The notes: generated by a model from the letters alone, not told the origin. DNA of 64,000 nt from CAVUDO01 sp963740255 (GCA_963740255.1 CAVUDO010000002.1:1364001-1428000), one strand, 5' to 3'; positions 36,713-46,268 are shown, counted from the stretch's first letter. Numbers and translations are program-made.

Positions 36713-37438
36713 TCACGGCCACCCGGCGGCCGGCGCGGTGCCGTCGGGCAGGCGCAGGCCGGTCAGCGCGGCGAGACGGTCGACGGTGGCGTCGAAGTAC
36801 GCCGGATGGTCGGTCACGACGTTGTTGAGGTGGCCGAACAGCTCGAAGCTGATCACCCCGAACAGCGACAGCCAGGCCATCACCGCCCGGTCGCTCACCG
36901 AGGGATCGAGCCGCGCCGCCTCCCCCATCAGCGCGCCCACGTCGGCGGCGACGTGGGTAGGGGCCGGCGACGCCGGCGACACCGCCAGCTGCCCGGCGGC
37001 TGCTCCGTCGACCAGCAGCGTGCACATCAGCGCGCCCACCCGGCCGGCAGGGCCGATGGTGGCCTGCGGCGCGGCGTAGCCCGGCACCGGCGAGCCGTAG
37101 AGCAGCGCGTACTGGTGCGGGTGGGCCAGTGCCCATTCCCGGGCAGCACGGCAGATCGCCCGCCAGCGACCGACGAGGTCTTCCCGCGACACGACGGCCT
37201 CGGCGCGCTCGGCCGCCTCCCCGAGCGCGTCGTAGGCCTCCACGATCAGCACCGTGAGCAGCTCCTCGCGGCTCGGGAAGTACCGGTAGACGGCGGAGGA
37301 CGCCATGCCCAGTTCCCTGGCCACCGCCCGGAGGGAGAGCGCCGCGGCGCCGTCGGTGGCCAGTTGCCGACGGGCGGCGTCGAGGATCTCGCCGGTCAGT
37401 TCCGCCCGGACGCGGGCCCGGGCGTGGGCAGCGGTCAT
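36713..37438 (-). CDS. TetR-family transcriptional regulator
   Basis: 241 aa. N-terminal HTH: EILDAARRQLATDGAAALSL then RAVARELGMASSAVYRYFPS. The C-terminal ligand domain resembles the TetR_C group with FGHLNNVVTDHPAYFD. It is divergent from an NAD-dependent epimerase gene, and four related inverted motifs lie in the 115-bp gap, so it probably represses both genes. The ATG at 37438 is close to the HTH. The pair interrupts the conserved rho-rpmE neighbourhood. Confidence 0.9.
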   Translation of the reverse strand: MTAAHARARVRAELTGEILDAARRQLATDGAAALSLRAVARELGMASSAVYRYFPSREELLTVLIVEAYDALGEAAERAEAVVSREDLVGRWRAICRAAREWALAHPHQYALLYGSPVPGYAAPQATIGPAGRVGALMCTLLVDGAAAGQLAVSPASPAPTHVAADVGALMGEAARLDPSVSDRAVMAWLSLFGVISFELFGHLNNVVTDHPAYFDATVDRLAALTGLRLPDGTAPAAGWP

Positions 37439-37450
37439 GGGTTCAGCGTA

Positions 37451-37533
37451 GAGCACCGAACTCGATTGTGAGCACTGCTCTTGACAAGCGGCACCACCCA
37501 GGAGAACAGTGCTCCTTATCGAGAGCACCGCTC
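37451..37533. promoter_or_regulatory. Cluster of four related operator-like motifs between tetR and epimerase genes
   Basis: Four copies of a GAGCAC-centred inverted motif occur in 83 bp: GAGCACCGAACTC (37451-37463), the perfect palindrome GAGCACTGCTC (37470-37480), GAGAACAGTGCTC (37502-37514) and GAGCACCGCTC (37523-37533). A TTGACA at 37481-37486 could be the -35 box of the epimerase promoter, directly flanked by the second motif. TetR binding is inferred from position; no -10 box is clear. Confidence 0.6.
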
Positions 37534-37553
37534 CGCAGAGGAAAGGAAACGTC

Positions 37554-38501
37554 ATGGCACAACACGTGATCGTGGGAGCGGGGGCGGTCGGCTCGACCAC
37601 GGCCCGCCACCTGGCCCAGGCCGGCCATTCCGTCACGGTGGTCACCCGCGGCGGCTCCGGCCCCACGCACCCGGACGTGCGCCTGGTGGCCGCCGACGCG
37701 ACCGACGCCACCGCACTGACGAAACTGGCCACCGGCGCGCAGGCGGTCTACAACTGCGCGAACCCGCCCTACCACCGCTGGGCGACCGACTGGCCACCGC
37801 TGGCCGGATCCCTGTTGACCGCGGCCGAACGGTCCGGAGCCGTTCTGGTGACGATGAGCAACCTCTACGGCTACGGCCCGGTGGACGCTCCGATGACCGA
37901 GGGCACGCCGCTGGCAGCCACCGGCACCAAGGGCCGGATCCGGACCGGCATGTGGCAGGACGCGCTGGTCGCCCACCAGGCCGGACGGATACGCGCGACC
38001 GAGGCGCGGGCGTCGGACTTCTACGGCCCCGGGGTGACCGCACAGGGCCACCTGGGCGAGCAGTTCCTGCCCCGCCTGCTGGCCGGCAAGCCGGCCCGCG
38101 CGGTGCTGGGCGTCCCCGACGCGCCGCACTCCTGGACGTACCTGCCCGACGTCGCGGCCACGCTGGTCAGCCTCGGCACGGACGCGCGCGCCTGGGGCCG
38201 TGCCTGGCACGTGCCCACCGCGCCGCCGGCGTCGCTGCGCGAGGTGGCACGCCGCATCGCCCGGATCGCGGATGTCCCGGACCGCGGCGTGCGGGTCGTG
38301 CCGGGGTGGGCGGTCCGGGCCGGCGGACTCGTCGTGCCGCTGCTGCGCGAGCTCGGCGAGACCGCGCACCAGTTCGAGCGCCCTTTCGTGCTGGACTCCA
38401 GCGCGTTCACCGCGACGTTCGGCACCAAGCCGACCCCCCTCGACGACGGCCTGCGGGAGACCGTCGACTGGTGGCGGGCCCGCGAGCGCGCCGCCGCCTG
38501 A
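37554..38501 (+). CDS. NAD(P)-dependent epimerase/dehydratase-like protein
   Basis: 315-residue Rossmann-fold protein of the extended SDR group. It starts VIVGAGAVGSTTARHLAQAG, with DATDATALTKLATGAQAVYN as the second strand-helix unit and NLYGYGPVDAPMTE replacing the usual YxxxK region: the catalytic tyrosine-lysine pair is not obvious, so it may be a non-catalytic or atypical SDR. GAAAGGAAAC precedes the ATG at 37554. It is divergent from and probably controlled by the TetR gene. Confidence 0.8.
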   Translation: MAQHVIVGAGAVGSTTARHLAQAGHSVTVVTRGGSGPTHPDVRLVAADATDATALTKLATGAQAVYNCANPPYHRWATDWPPLAGSLLTAAERSGAVLVTMSNLYGYGPVDAPMTEGTPLAATGTKGRIRTGMWQDALVAHQAGRIRATEARASDFYGPGVTAQGHLGEQFLPRLLAGKPARAVLGVPDAPHSWTYLPDVAATLVSLGTDARAWGRAWHVPTAPPASLREVARRIARIADVPDRGVRVVPGWAVRAGGLVVPLLRELGETAHQFERPFVLDSSAFTATFGTKPTPLDDGLRETVDWWRARERAAA

Positions 38502-38619
38502 GCCTCACCGCATCCGCGTGGGCCCGTGACCGCCTCGGCGTCGCCGCACCGCTGACCTACGCCCACCGCCACGCCACGCCGCCACGCCCACGCCCACGCC
38601 CACGCCCACGCCTGAACGC

Positions 38620-38655
38620 AGGATCGCCTCCGCCCTGGTCGGCGGAGGCGATCCT
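38620..38655. terminator. Strong bidirectional hairpin terminator between epimerase gene and rho
   Basis: Perfect 15-bp stem (38620-38634 with 38641-38655) and 6-base loop, followed on the plus strand by GTTTC. It separates the convergent epimerase (stop 38501) and rho (stop 38673) genes. Just upstream, 38582-38612 holds five copies of a CCACGC hexamer. Confidence 0.8.
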
Positions 38656-38672
38656 GTTTCGCGTGACGGCGC

Positions 38673-40684
38673 TCAGTCCCCGGAGACGGTCGTCTTCTGC
38701 ACCTGCATGAGGAACTCGATGTTCGTCCGGGTGTTGCGGAGCTTCTCCAGCATCAGGTCGAGCGCCTGCTGGGAGTCCAGCGCCTGCAGCACCCGGCGGA
38801 GCTTGATGATGATCGCCATCTCCTCCGGCGCGAGCAGGATCTCCTCCTTGCGGGTACCCGAGATCGACACGTCGACCGCCGGGAAGATCCGCTTGTCGGC
38901 GATCTTGCGGTCGAGCTTGAGTTCGGCATTGCCGGTGCCCTTGAACTCCTCGAAGATCACGTTGTCCATCGTGGACCCGGTCTCGACCAGCGCCGTCGCC
39001 AGAATGGTCAGCGAACCGCCGTTCTCGATGTTGCGCGCCGCGCCCAGGAACCGCTTCGGCGGGTAGAGCGCCGTGGAGTCGACGCCGCCGGAGAGGATCC
39101 GGCCGGACGCCGGCGCCGCCAGGTTGTAGGCCCGGCCCAGCCGCGTGATCGAGTCGAGCAGCACGACGACGTCGTGGCCCAGCTCCACCAGCCGCTTGGC
39201 CCGCTCGATCGACAACTCGGCGACCGTGGTGTGGTCGGACGGCGGGCGGTCGAAGGTCGAGGCGATGACCTCGCCCTTCACCGACCGCTGCATGTCGGTG
39301 ACCTCCTCGGGCCGCTCGTCGACGAGGACGACCATGAGGTGGCACTCCGGGTTGTTCGTCGTGATCGCGTTGGCGATGGCCTGCAGCACCATCGTCTTGC
39401 CCGCCTTGGGCGGCGAGACGATCAGCGCGCGCTGGCCCTTGCCGATCGGCATGACCAGGTCGATCACCCGGGTGGTGAGGATGTGCGGCTCGGTCTCCAG
39501 GCGCAGCCGCTCCTGCGGGTAGAGCGGGGTGAGCTTCTGGAAGTCCGGCCGGTTGCGCGCCTCCTCGGGGGTGACGGCGTTGACCGTGTCCAGGCGGACC
39601 AGTGCGTTGTACTTGTCGCGCCGTTCACCGTCGCGGGGCTGCCGCACCGCGCCGGTGACCGCGTCGCCGCGCCGCAGGCCGTTCTTGCGTACCTGGGAGA
39701 GCGAGACGTACACGTCGTTCGGCCCGGTCAGGTAGCCCGAGGTCCGGATGAACGCGTAGTTGTCGAGGATGTCGACGATGCCCGCGACGGGGATGAGGAC
39801 GTCGTCCTCGGAGACCGCGACCGGCTCGTCGTTGTTGCCGCCGGCCGGACGGTCGGCGCGGTCGCGGCCCCGCCGGTTGCGCTCCCGGAACCGGCCCCGC
39901 CGCCGGCGGCCACCGCCCTCGTCGTCGTCGTTCGGGTCACTGCCCTGGCGGTCACTGCCTTGGCGGTCACTGCCTTGGCGGTCGCCGCCCTGACCACGAT
40001 TGCCCTGCTGGCCGCGGTCGTGCTGGTCGTTGCCCCGGCTCTGCCCGCCCTGCCGGTCGTTGCGCGGCTCGCGTTGGCCGCCGCCCTGCTGGCGGTCGTT
40101 GCGCGGCGGGCGCTGCCCGCCCTGGTCGTCGCCCTGGGAGCGGTCGCCGCGCTGGCCGTCGCCGCGTGGGTTCCGCTCGCCGTCGCGGCTCTCGCCCCGG
40201 GACTCGGCAGGTCACGGGACTCGGCGCGGTCACGGGACTCGGCGCGCTGGCTGTCGCCGTCCGGGGCACCTGCGGGCGCCTCCGCGGTGTTCGGCTGCGT
40301 GTCACCGGCGTCGCCCGTGGCGCCCGGCGAGCCGGCCGGCCGGCTCGCGGCCCGGCGACGCGGAGCCTCGCCGGCGCCGTCGTCGACCGGGGCCGGCAGT
40401 TCGACCTGCTCGGCGCCGCGGCCCGCAGGCTGGTAGGGCACCGAGAGGCCGCCGCTCTGGCCGGCCTGGATCGCCGAGACGAGCTCGCCCTTGCGCATCC
40501 GGCCGGTGCCGCTGATGCCCATCTCCGTCGCGAGTCGCTGCAGGTCGGGCAGGAGCATGCCGGAGAGTCCGGCGGTCTGCCGACGCGGCTTGGAGTCCTC
40601 CGCCGCCGCGGGCTCGGGCTCGCCGGCACCGCTGGGGGTGGCGAGATCGTGAGCCGGGGGGGCAAAGTCAGTGGTGTCGCTCAA
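38673..40684 (-). CDS. rho: Transcription termination factor Rho, with an apparent frameshift in the N-terminal insert
   Basis: RNA-dependent ATPase that terminates transcription. TTG at 40684 follows GGAAGGA with 5-bp spacing. Rho_N (LSGMLLPDLQRLATEMGISG), an actinobacterial Arg/Asp/Gly/Gln-rich insert, the RNA-binding fold (VLIPVAGIVDILDNYAFIRT), P-loop SPPKAGKT and VLVDERPEEVTDMQR are all found. The frame changes near 40208, in a short 18-bp tandem repeat; one base appears to be missing in the third repeat. Upstream the frame gives the acidic half of the insert, downstream the basic half (GESRDGERN and so on). The frame before the break stays open to 39728, so the lesion is easily missed. 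Confidence 0.9.
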
Positions 40685-41060
40685 TGGGGTCCTTCCCTGC
40701 GACGGGGCGCGGTCCGTGGAGGACCGGGCGCCCGGTATCTGAAGCAACCAGCCTGAAGGCCGGGTCTGTCAACCCGCCACGGGGCGGGAGTCGTGGAACA
40801 AGCCGCACCGAAGTCCGGCAGAACATCCGGGAAGGGCTTTCGCGGGGTCATCCAGCATCGCGGGTACGGCGACGGCCGCATCCGCAGCGTTGAATGGAGT
40901 GCCGGCTGGAGGATCGAGAAACGATGCTCGGCCCGGCGGTGCGATCGCGCCCGGAGGCGGCTCTGCTGCTGCCAGCGTAGACGCCAGGACGCACTCAGAG
41001 CAACAACTGTCCGTACCGGCGTGTTCCCGACCTGCGGTGGCGGCCTCGCCGGCGGCCCGT
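40685..41060 (-). promoter_or_regulatory. 376-bp leader upstream of rho, no gene seen
   Basis: Between thrB and rho no credible coding frame was found on either strand. The stretch is likely the rho 5' leader; rho leaders are often autoregulated by premature termination. A TTGACA (minus strand, 40772-40767) may be a -35 box, but the -10 region (GGTTGC) is poor. Several short GC-rich hairpins are possible. Confidence 0.4.
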
Positions 41061-41957
41061 TCAGGCCACCGGCTCGACCGACGCGCCGGCTGTCGCGATG
41101 CCGGGCCGGTGCACCACGAAGCCGTCCTGCGCGGCGTCCGGCAGGCCGTCCGTTCCCAGCGCGAGCACGGTCGGACCAGCCCCGCTGACCACGGCGGCGA
41201 CCCCGTCCGCACGGAGCCGACGCACCAACGCGAGCGTCGCCGGCATCGCGGGCTCGCGCTGCTGCTGGTGGAGGCGGTCCTCGGTCGCGACCAGCAGCAA
41301 CGACGGGTCGGCGGTCAACGCGTGCACTACCAGCGCGGCCCGGCCGGCATTCGCCGCAGCGTCGGCGTGCGGCACCTGGGTGGGCAGCAACCGGCGCGCC
41401 GCGGCGGTCGCGGCGCGGTCCTCGGGGACGAACACCACCGGCCGCAGTCCCGGCAGCGGGGTGAGCGCGACGGCCCGCCCGACCCCCTCGCTGGTCCACG
41501 CGATCGTGAGCCCGCCGAGCAGGCACGCCGCCACGTTGTCCGGATGCCCCTCGATCGCGGTGGCCAGCCGCAGCGCCGCGGCGTCGTCGATCATGTCGGC
41601 ACCGCCATCGGCCAGTGCCCGCGCCGCGAGCACCCCGGCGACGATCGCCGCCGAGGACGACCCCAGCCCGCGGGCGTGCGGGATCCGGTTGAGGCAACGC
41701 AGCCGGAGTCCGGGCGGCTGACCACCCAGCGCGTCGAACGTCGCCCTGGCCGCCCGTACCAGCAGGTGCCGCTCGTCCCGCGGCACCGCCTCCGCTCCCT
41801 CGCCACGCACCTCGACCTCCAGGCCCGCGGTGGTGACCGCCAGCTCCATCTGGTCGCGCCACTCCAGCGCCAGGCCCAGGGCGTCGAAGCCCGGGCCGAG
41901 GTTGGCGCTGCTGGCCGGCGGACGGACCCGGACCGGACCGGTGCGGAAGGTGGGCAC
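41061..41957 (-). CDS. thrB: Homoserine kinase
   Basis: GHMP-family kinase phosphorylating L-homoserine for threonine synthesis; 298 aa from GTG 41957. The ATP loop is RGLGSSSAAIVAGVLAARAL; the family start RVRPPASSANLGPGFDALG and the C-terminal VSGAGPTVLAL are intact. The frame can start earlier (TTG 42005), but GAGGGAG directly before GTG 41957 favours the shorter form. Normally it follows thrC directly; here about 4.3 kb of unrelated genes separate them. Confidence 0.95.
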   Translation of the reverse strand: MPTFRTGPVRVRPPASSANLGPGFDALGLALEWRDQMELAVTTAGLEVEVRGEGAEAVPRDERHLLVRAARATFDALGGQPPGLRLRCLNRIPHARGLGSSSAAIVAGVLAARALADGGADMIDDAAALRLATAIEGHPDNVAACLLGGLTIAWTSEGVGRAVALTPLPGLRPVVFVPEDRAATAAARRLLPTQVPHADAAANAGRAALVVHALTADPSLLLVATEDRLHQQQREPAMPATLALVRRLRADGVAAVVSGAGPTVLALGTDGLPDAAQDGFVVHRPGIATAGASVEPVA

Positions 41958-42125
41958 GGCTCCCTCGGATCGATGTGGGCGGCGTCCGACACGGTGGGCG
42001 GCCAACCTCGCGAAACGGTCAGTCAGACCCTAGTCGGCAGCGGGCCCGCGGGCCCTCCGCTTCCGGGTTGTCCCGGTCGCCTAGGGTCGCTCCCGACCAG
42101 GTCGGACCGTTCCGGGGAGGCAGTG

Positions 42126-43460
42126 ATGCGGCACTCGTCCCGGCGGAGGCGATCGGTCCGGCTCCGGCGCGCCCTCGTCGTGGTGCTCGTCGCCGGCCTG
42201 GCCGGCGCGGGGGCCCTGTCCGACGTGGCCAGCGCCGGGCCGCCCGCCGACGGTCGGCCGGCCGCGGTCACCGGAGGCGTGTCCCGGGCCGCGGCTCCCC
42301 TGCTCACCTCCGGCGAGTACGTCGACACGATCGCCCCGGCCGAGAGCCGGTACTACGCGGTGCATCTCAAGGCCGGCGTCACGCCATACTTCACGGCCAC
42401 GCTGGCCCGCCCATACGTCGACCGGTGGTGGACGCCTGAGGACGGCATCGCGGTCCATCTCGAGACGGCGTCGGGCAAGGGGTGTGGGCACGGAGATGCC
42501 GAGGACGGGGCGGACCCGGTCCAGCTCACCGTTGCGATCCGGCTGGATCCGGTGGGGCCGGGCGCGGCCTGGGAGTCGCCTTTCGACGGGCCAGAATGCG
42601 GCAAGCCCGGCAGGTACGTGGTACGGATCCGCCGCCCGGCCAAGCCTCCCTACCCGGAACCGGACGTCCAGGCCGACAAGCCGCAGCCCCTTCAGCTGAC
42701 CTTCCTCGCCGAACCGCCCGCCGACATCGCGGGCCTGCCGGCGGCCGCGCGGACCGGGTCCGAGGCGGCTCCACCTGCCGCGCGATTCACCGGACCGGCG
42801 ACCAGGGCGCCCGGCGGCGTCGGCCATACGAACGCCACCCCACTGTCCGCAGGCGTCTTCACCGGCGAGATCGCCAGCGGCGAGACCAGGTACTGGAAGG
42901 TGCGGCTGCACTGGGGCCAGTCCCTGTCCTACGGCGTCCGGTTCGAACGGTCCGACCGCGACAGCGCGGCCGACGTCTACACCTGGGTCGAGAACCCGTT
43001 GCGGGTCTACATCCACCCGCTCGGACTCACGGCCGACGGCACCTACGACGGTGACCGGACCGAGACCACGCTGCTCCAGAACCACACGGTGCCCGTACGC
43101 TTCAACAACCGCACGGCACCAGGCGATCACGAATGGGTGCGACCCGTCCGCGTCGCCGGGTGGTACTACCTCCGGTTGGGGATCAGGAAGAACGTGCCGC
43201 GCGGGGAGACCGACGACGCCCTCGGCGGCACCCGGGTGCCGATCAGCCTCGCGGTCGCGGTGCACGGCGGTCGGTCGGGCGTGCCGAAATACCACCGGGT
43301 GGACGGCGCTGCCTCGCCGGAGTGGCTGCTGGCTGGGTCGGACGGCGTGCTGGGCGTGCGGCGGCGCACGATGGTGCTGGTGGCCGGCGGGGTCGCCGCA
43401 CTGCTGGTGGCCGGCGTCCTCGCGATCGGACCGGCGCGCCGGTGGCGTCGCCGAGCCTGA
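42126..43460 (+). CDS. Predicted secreted, membrane-anchored protein of unknown function (paralogue 1)
   Basis: 444 residues. A basic N-terminus and signal peptide (RRALVVVLVAGLAGAGALSD, ASA cleavage site) are followed by two beta-rich units: LTSGEYVDTIAPAESRYYAV and later FTGEIASGETRYWKVRLHWG, which resemble each other and the pre-peptidase type of beta-sandwich. A C-terminal helix (MVLVAGGVAALLVAGVLAIG) with an Arg-rich end anchors it, topology outside. GGGGAGG precedes the ATG at 42126. It is 106 bp from its paralogue, with which it shares most motifs. No known domain name is recognised. Confidence 0.75.
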   Translation: MRHSSRRRRSVRLRRALVVVLVAGLAGAGALSDVASAGPPADGRPAAVTGGVSRAAAPLLTSGEYVDTIAPAESRYYAVHLKAGVTPYFTATLARPYVDRWWTPEDGIAVHLETASGKGCGHGDAEDGADPVQLTVAIRLDPVGPGAAWESPFDGPECGKPGRYVVRIRRPAKPPYPEPDVQADKPQPLQLTFLAEPPADIAGLPAAARTGSEAAPPAARFTGPATRAPGGVGHTNATPLSAGVFTGEIASGETRYWKVRLHWGQSLSYGVRFERSDRDSAADVYTWVENPLRVYIHPLGLTADGTYDGDRTETTLLQNHTVPVRFNNRTAPGDHEWVRPVRVAGWYYLRLGIRKNVPRGETDDALGGTRVPISLAVAVHGGRSGVPKYHRVDGAASPEWLLAGSDGVLGVRRRTMVLVAGGVAALLVAGVLAIGPARRWRRRA

Positions 43461-43566
43461 GCCGCACACCGGCTCCGGCACCGGGCCGCGCGGGCACGGC
43501 GTCCGCACTTGTGAGGCTGACCTATGGTCGGTCCCGAGCAGGCAGAACCGTCCGGGAGGCGAGTAG

Positions 43567-44907
43567 GTGGGGCACTCCTCACGCGGACAGCCGCGACCAC
43601 GCCGGGCGGCGCGGGCGCTCGTCGTCCTGCTCACCGCTGGCCTGACCGGTGTCCTGGGAACGTCCGGCGCGGCCAGCGCCGCCCCCGCCGACGACCCGCC
43701 CGGCACGGTCGCCGGCGCCGCGTCGCCGGCTGGGGCGCCCGTGCTCACCTCGGGCGAGTACGTCGACGCGATCGCCGTGGACCGACCGCGGTACTACGCC
43801 GTCAACCTCGCCGCCGGCGTCACGCCCTACCTCACCGCCACGCTGGTCCGTCCCCGGGGCACGTTCGGGCCGGGAATCAAGGACGTCCTCCAGGTCCAGC
43901 TGGAGACGGCCGCCGGGGAGAAGTGCGGGGCCGACGACAACGACGTGGACCAATCGGAGCAGGTGGTCCTGCTCGTCGTACCGATCCGGCTGGACCCGAC
44001 CGGCACGACGACGCGCTGGAAGTACCCGTTCGACGGCGAGACGTGTGGCAGGCCGGGAAAGTACGTGGTGCGGGTGACCCGGGTGGGTCAGAGCCAGGAT
44101 CCGCCGGTCGCCGACGACCAGCGCGGCCGGGCGCTGCCGCTCGAGCTGACCTTTCTCGCCGAACCGCCCGCGGACACCGCGGGCCTTCCCGCGCCCGCGG
44201 CCACCCTGCCGTCGAACTCTCCGAAACGCTTCGTTCCCCCCGCGCCGGACTTCACCGGGAACGCCCGCGAGGCGCGCGGCGGCACCGGGTACTCCGATGC
44301 CCCGACGCTGTCCCCCGGCCTGTCCGGTGCCGAGATCGCCTCCGGCGAGACCCGCTACTGGAAGGTGCCGCTGGAGTGGGGCCAGCGGCTCTCCTACGCC
44401 ATCCGGTTCGAGCGGACGCCCGGCCTGGACAGCTCCGCTCCGGTCAGGACATGGGTCGCCAACCGCCTCCGGCAGTACGTCAAGGAGTTCGGATCCGACG
44501 CCAGCGCGAGCTATGACGCCGACGCCGACCCCGCCACCGTCCTCCGCGACCACACGGTGCCCGTCCGTTACACGAATCGCCGTGCGGACCCGGACGATCT
44601 GTACGTGCGGCCCGTCCACCTCGCGGGGTGGTACTACGTGGTCGTCCGGATGGAGCCCGATGCCAGGCTCCCCAGCGTCAGGACCCGGATCCAGCTCGCG
44701 GTCGACGTGCTCGGCGAGCGGTCCGGCGTACCCGCCTACCGGACGGTGGACGGCGCCGCTCCCCTGGAGTCGCTGCTGGCCGGGTCGGGCACGGTGCTCG
44801 GGTTGCGGCCGCGCACCGTCGCGCTGGTCGCCGGTGGTGTCGCCGCGTTGCTGGTGGCCGGGGCGCTGGTGGTCGTGCCGTGGCTGCGGCCACGCCGCCG
44901 CCGCTGA
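43567..44907 (+). CDS. Predicted secreted, membrane-anchored protein of unknown function (paralogue 2)
   Basis: 446 residues, similar to the preceding gene throughout: signal peptide ALVVLLTAGLTGVLGTSG, unit VLTSGEYVDAIAVDRPRYYA, shared LTFLAEPPADTAGLPAPAA, unit GAEIASGETRYWKVPLEWGQ, HTVPVRYTNR and the anchor ALVAGGVAALLVAGALVVVP. This is a tandem duplication with strong divergence between units but the same domain order. GTG at 43567. It faces the Ser/Thr kinase gene, whose stop lies 9 bp away. Two conserved cysteine pairs may form disulphides. Confidence 0.75.
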   Translation: MGHSSRGQPRPRRAARALVVLLTAGLTGVLGTSGAASAAPADDPPGTVAGAASPAGAPVLTSGEYVDAIAVDRPRYYAVNLAAGVTPYLTATLVRPRGTFGPGIKDVLQVQLETAAGEKCGADDNDVDQSEQVVLLVVPIRLDPTGTTTRWKYPFDGETCGRPGKYVVRVTRVGQSQDPPVADDQRGRALPLELTFLAEPPADTAGLPAPAATLPSNSPKRFVPPAPDFTGNAREARGGTGYSDAPTLSPGLSGAEIASGETRYWKVPLEWGQRLSYAIRFERTPGLDSSAPVRTWVANRLRQYVKEFGSDASASYDADADPATVLRDHTVPVRYTNRRADPDDLYVRPVHLAGWYYVVVRMEPDARLPSVRTRIQLAVDVLGERSGVPAYRTVDGAAPLESLLAGSGTVLGLRPRTVALVAGGVAALLVAGALVVVPWLRPRRRR

Positions 44908-44916
44908 TCCCCGCGG

Positions 44917-46227
44917 TCAGGGACCGAGGAGCGCGAGCGCGAACAGAACCAAGGCCAGCACGAGGAACGCCGTGGCGATCCCCAGCCGCACGAGCGTCCC
45001 CGTGGGGATACCTGACCGCCGGCCGTCGGCCGGGCCGGGGGCGGGCGAGCCGGGCGCACCCGGTGGCACGACCGTCCGCGGAAGGCCCGGGGGGTGCGGC
45101 GCGGACGGTGCCCACCCCGGTGAGGCCGGCTGCCGCGGACCGCCCGGCGGCGGACTCCACGGCGGCGGCGTGGGCGGCAGGGGACGGACCGGCGGTGCGG
45201 GCTCGACCACAGTCGGGTTGGCGCCGAACGCCACCGTCGGCGCCACGCGGGGATCCGACCCCGGGTCCGTCGGCAATTCGTACGCGGGGCGGCGTGTACG
45301 GGTGACGCCGACCGGTGGACGGCTGGCCGACGCCTCAGGTCCGTTCGAGGTCCACCCGGGTGGCAGCGGACCGAGCCGGTCCGGGACCCGGATGAGGGCC
45401 AGGTCCGGGGGTGCCGACGGGGTGCCGATCGACGCCACAGCGTCGGACAGCCCGCTCGCTCCCACCGCGGCCGCCAACTCGGCCCGCGCTTCGGTGGCGA
45501 GCTGGTAGCGGTAGCCCGGCTCGGGCGCGAGCAGCCTGGCCCACACCGCGTGCAGCGGAGACGGAAGCTGGCCCGCCAGGGCGTCCACCGCCGCCGGCAT
45601 GTCCGGCCGCGGATGGACACCGCGGAGCAGGTACCAGCCGACCGCGCCGGCGGCGTAGAGATCCTGCCGCGGGTGCGGTTCCGCGCCCTGCGCGGCCTCG
45701 GGCGGCAGGTACGCCGGGGTCCCGATCACGAGGCCCAGCTCGGTGAGCCGCGGCTCCCCCAGCGACACCGCGATGCCGAAATCCGCGAGCCGGAGCAGCG
45801 GCCGGCCGACCCCCACCGCGTCGAGCAGGACGTTGGCCGGCTTCACGTCCCGGTGCACCAGGCTGGCGGCGTGCACGTCGACCAGCGCGTCGAGCAACTG
45901 GTCGAGCAGCAGCACCGCGTGCGGCACCGGCAGTGGCCCGACCTCGGCGACCAGCGCGCTCAGCGGCCCGCCGGCCATCAGGTCCATGGTCAGCAGCACG
46001 ACGTCGTCGTCCGCGGCGAACCCCGTGGGCGGCAGCACGTGCGGGTGGGCCACCCGCAGCGACTGCTCGCGGACGAAGCGCATCATCGCCCCGGCGTCGC
46101 GCTGCCGCAGCAGCTTGACCGCGAGGTACCGGCCGTGGCGATGGTCCCAGGCGCGCCAGACGGCTCCCGAGCCGCCGCCACCGAGGTGGTCGACCAGCTC
46201 GTAGCGACCGGCGTAGACCTCACCCAC
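44917..46227 (-). CDS. Membrane-anchored Ser/Thr protein kinase (PknB-type)
   Basis: 436 aa. Kinase domain 8-270: Gly loop LGGGGSGAVWRAW, Lys38 in YLAVKLL, HRDVKPANVLLD (Asp127), DFGIA (149-151) and GTPAYLPPEA. A Pro-rich linker follows, then one C-terminal membrane helix (GIATAFLVLALVLFALALLG) with almost nothing outside, so no PASTA-type sensor is present. GTG at 46227. It converges on the two paralogous surface proteins and lies between thrC and thrB; a functional link is inferred only from position. Confidence 0.9.
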   Translation of the reverse strand: MGEVYAGRYELVDHLGGGGSGAVWRAWDHRHGRYLAVKLLRQRDAGAMMRFVREQSLRVAHPHVLPPTGFAADDDVVLLTMDLMAGGPLSALVAEVGPLPVPHAVLLLDQLLDALVDVHAASLVHRDVKPANVLLDAVGVGRPLLRLADFGIAVSLGEPRLTELGLVIGTPAYLPPEAAQGAEPHPRQDLYAAGAVGWYLLRGVHPRPDMPAAVDALAGQLPSPLHAVWARLLAPEPGYRYQLATEARAELAAAVGASGLSDAVASIGTPSAPPDLALIRVPDRLGPLPPGWTSNGPEASASRPPVGVTRTRRPAYELPTDPGSDPRVAPTVAFGANPTVVEPAPPVRPLPPTPPPWSPPPGGPRQPASPGWAPSAPHPPGLPRTVVPPGAPGSPAPGPADGRRSGIPTGTLVRLGIATAFLVLALVLFALALLGP

Positions 46228-46268
46228 GGACCGCTACCGCCCCTCTGGTCGACCTTGTGCCGGTGTCG

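Noticed and set aside
38582..38612. Tandem CCACGC hexamers suggestive of a repeat array
   Set aside because: Only five short copies without spacers; a simple-sequence run beside a terminator, not a CRISPR.
39728..40207. Treating the long N-terminal rho frame (339 codons) as a separate protein
   Set aside because: After the break its sequence becomes Ala/Thr/Arg low complexity, whereas the other frame gives the Arg/Asp/Gly-rich insert typical of actinobacterial Rho and joins the catalytic core.
40890..42125. In-frame extension upstream of the first surface-protein gene
   Set aside because: It overlaps thrB on the opposite strand, lacks domains, and the Shine-Dalgarno and signal peptide fit the ATG at 42126.
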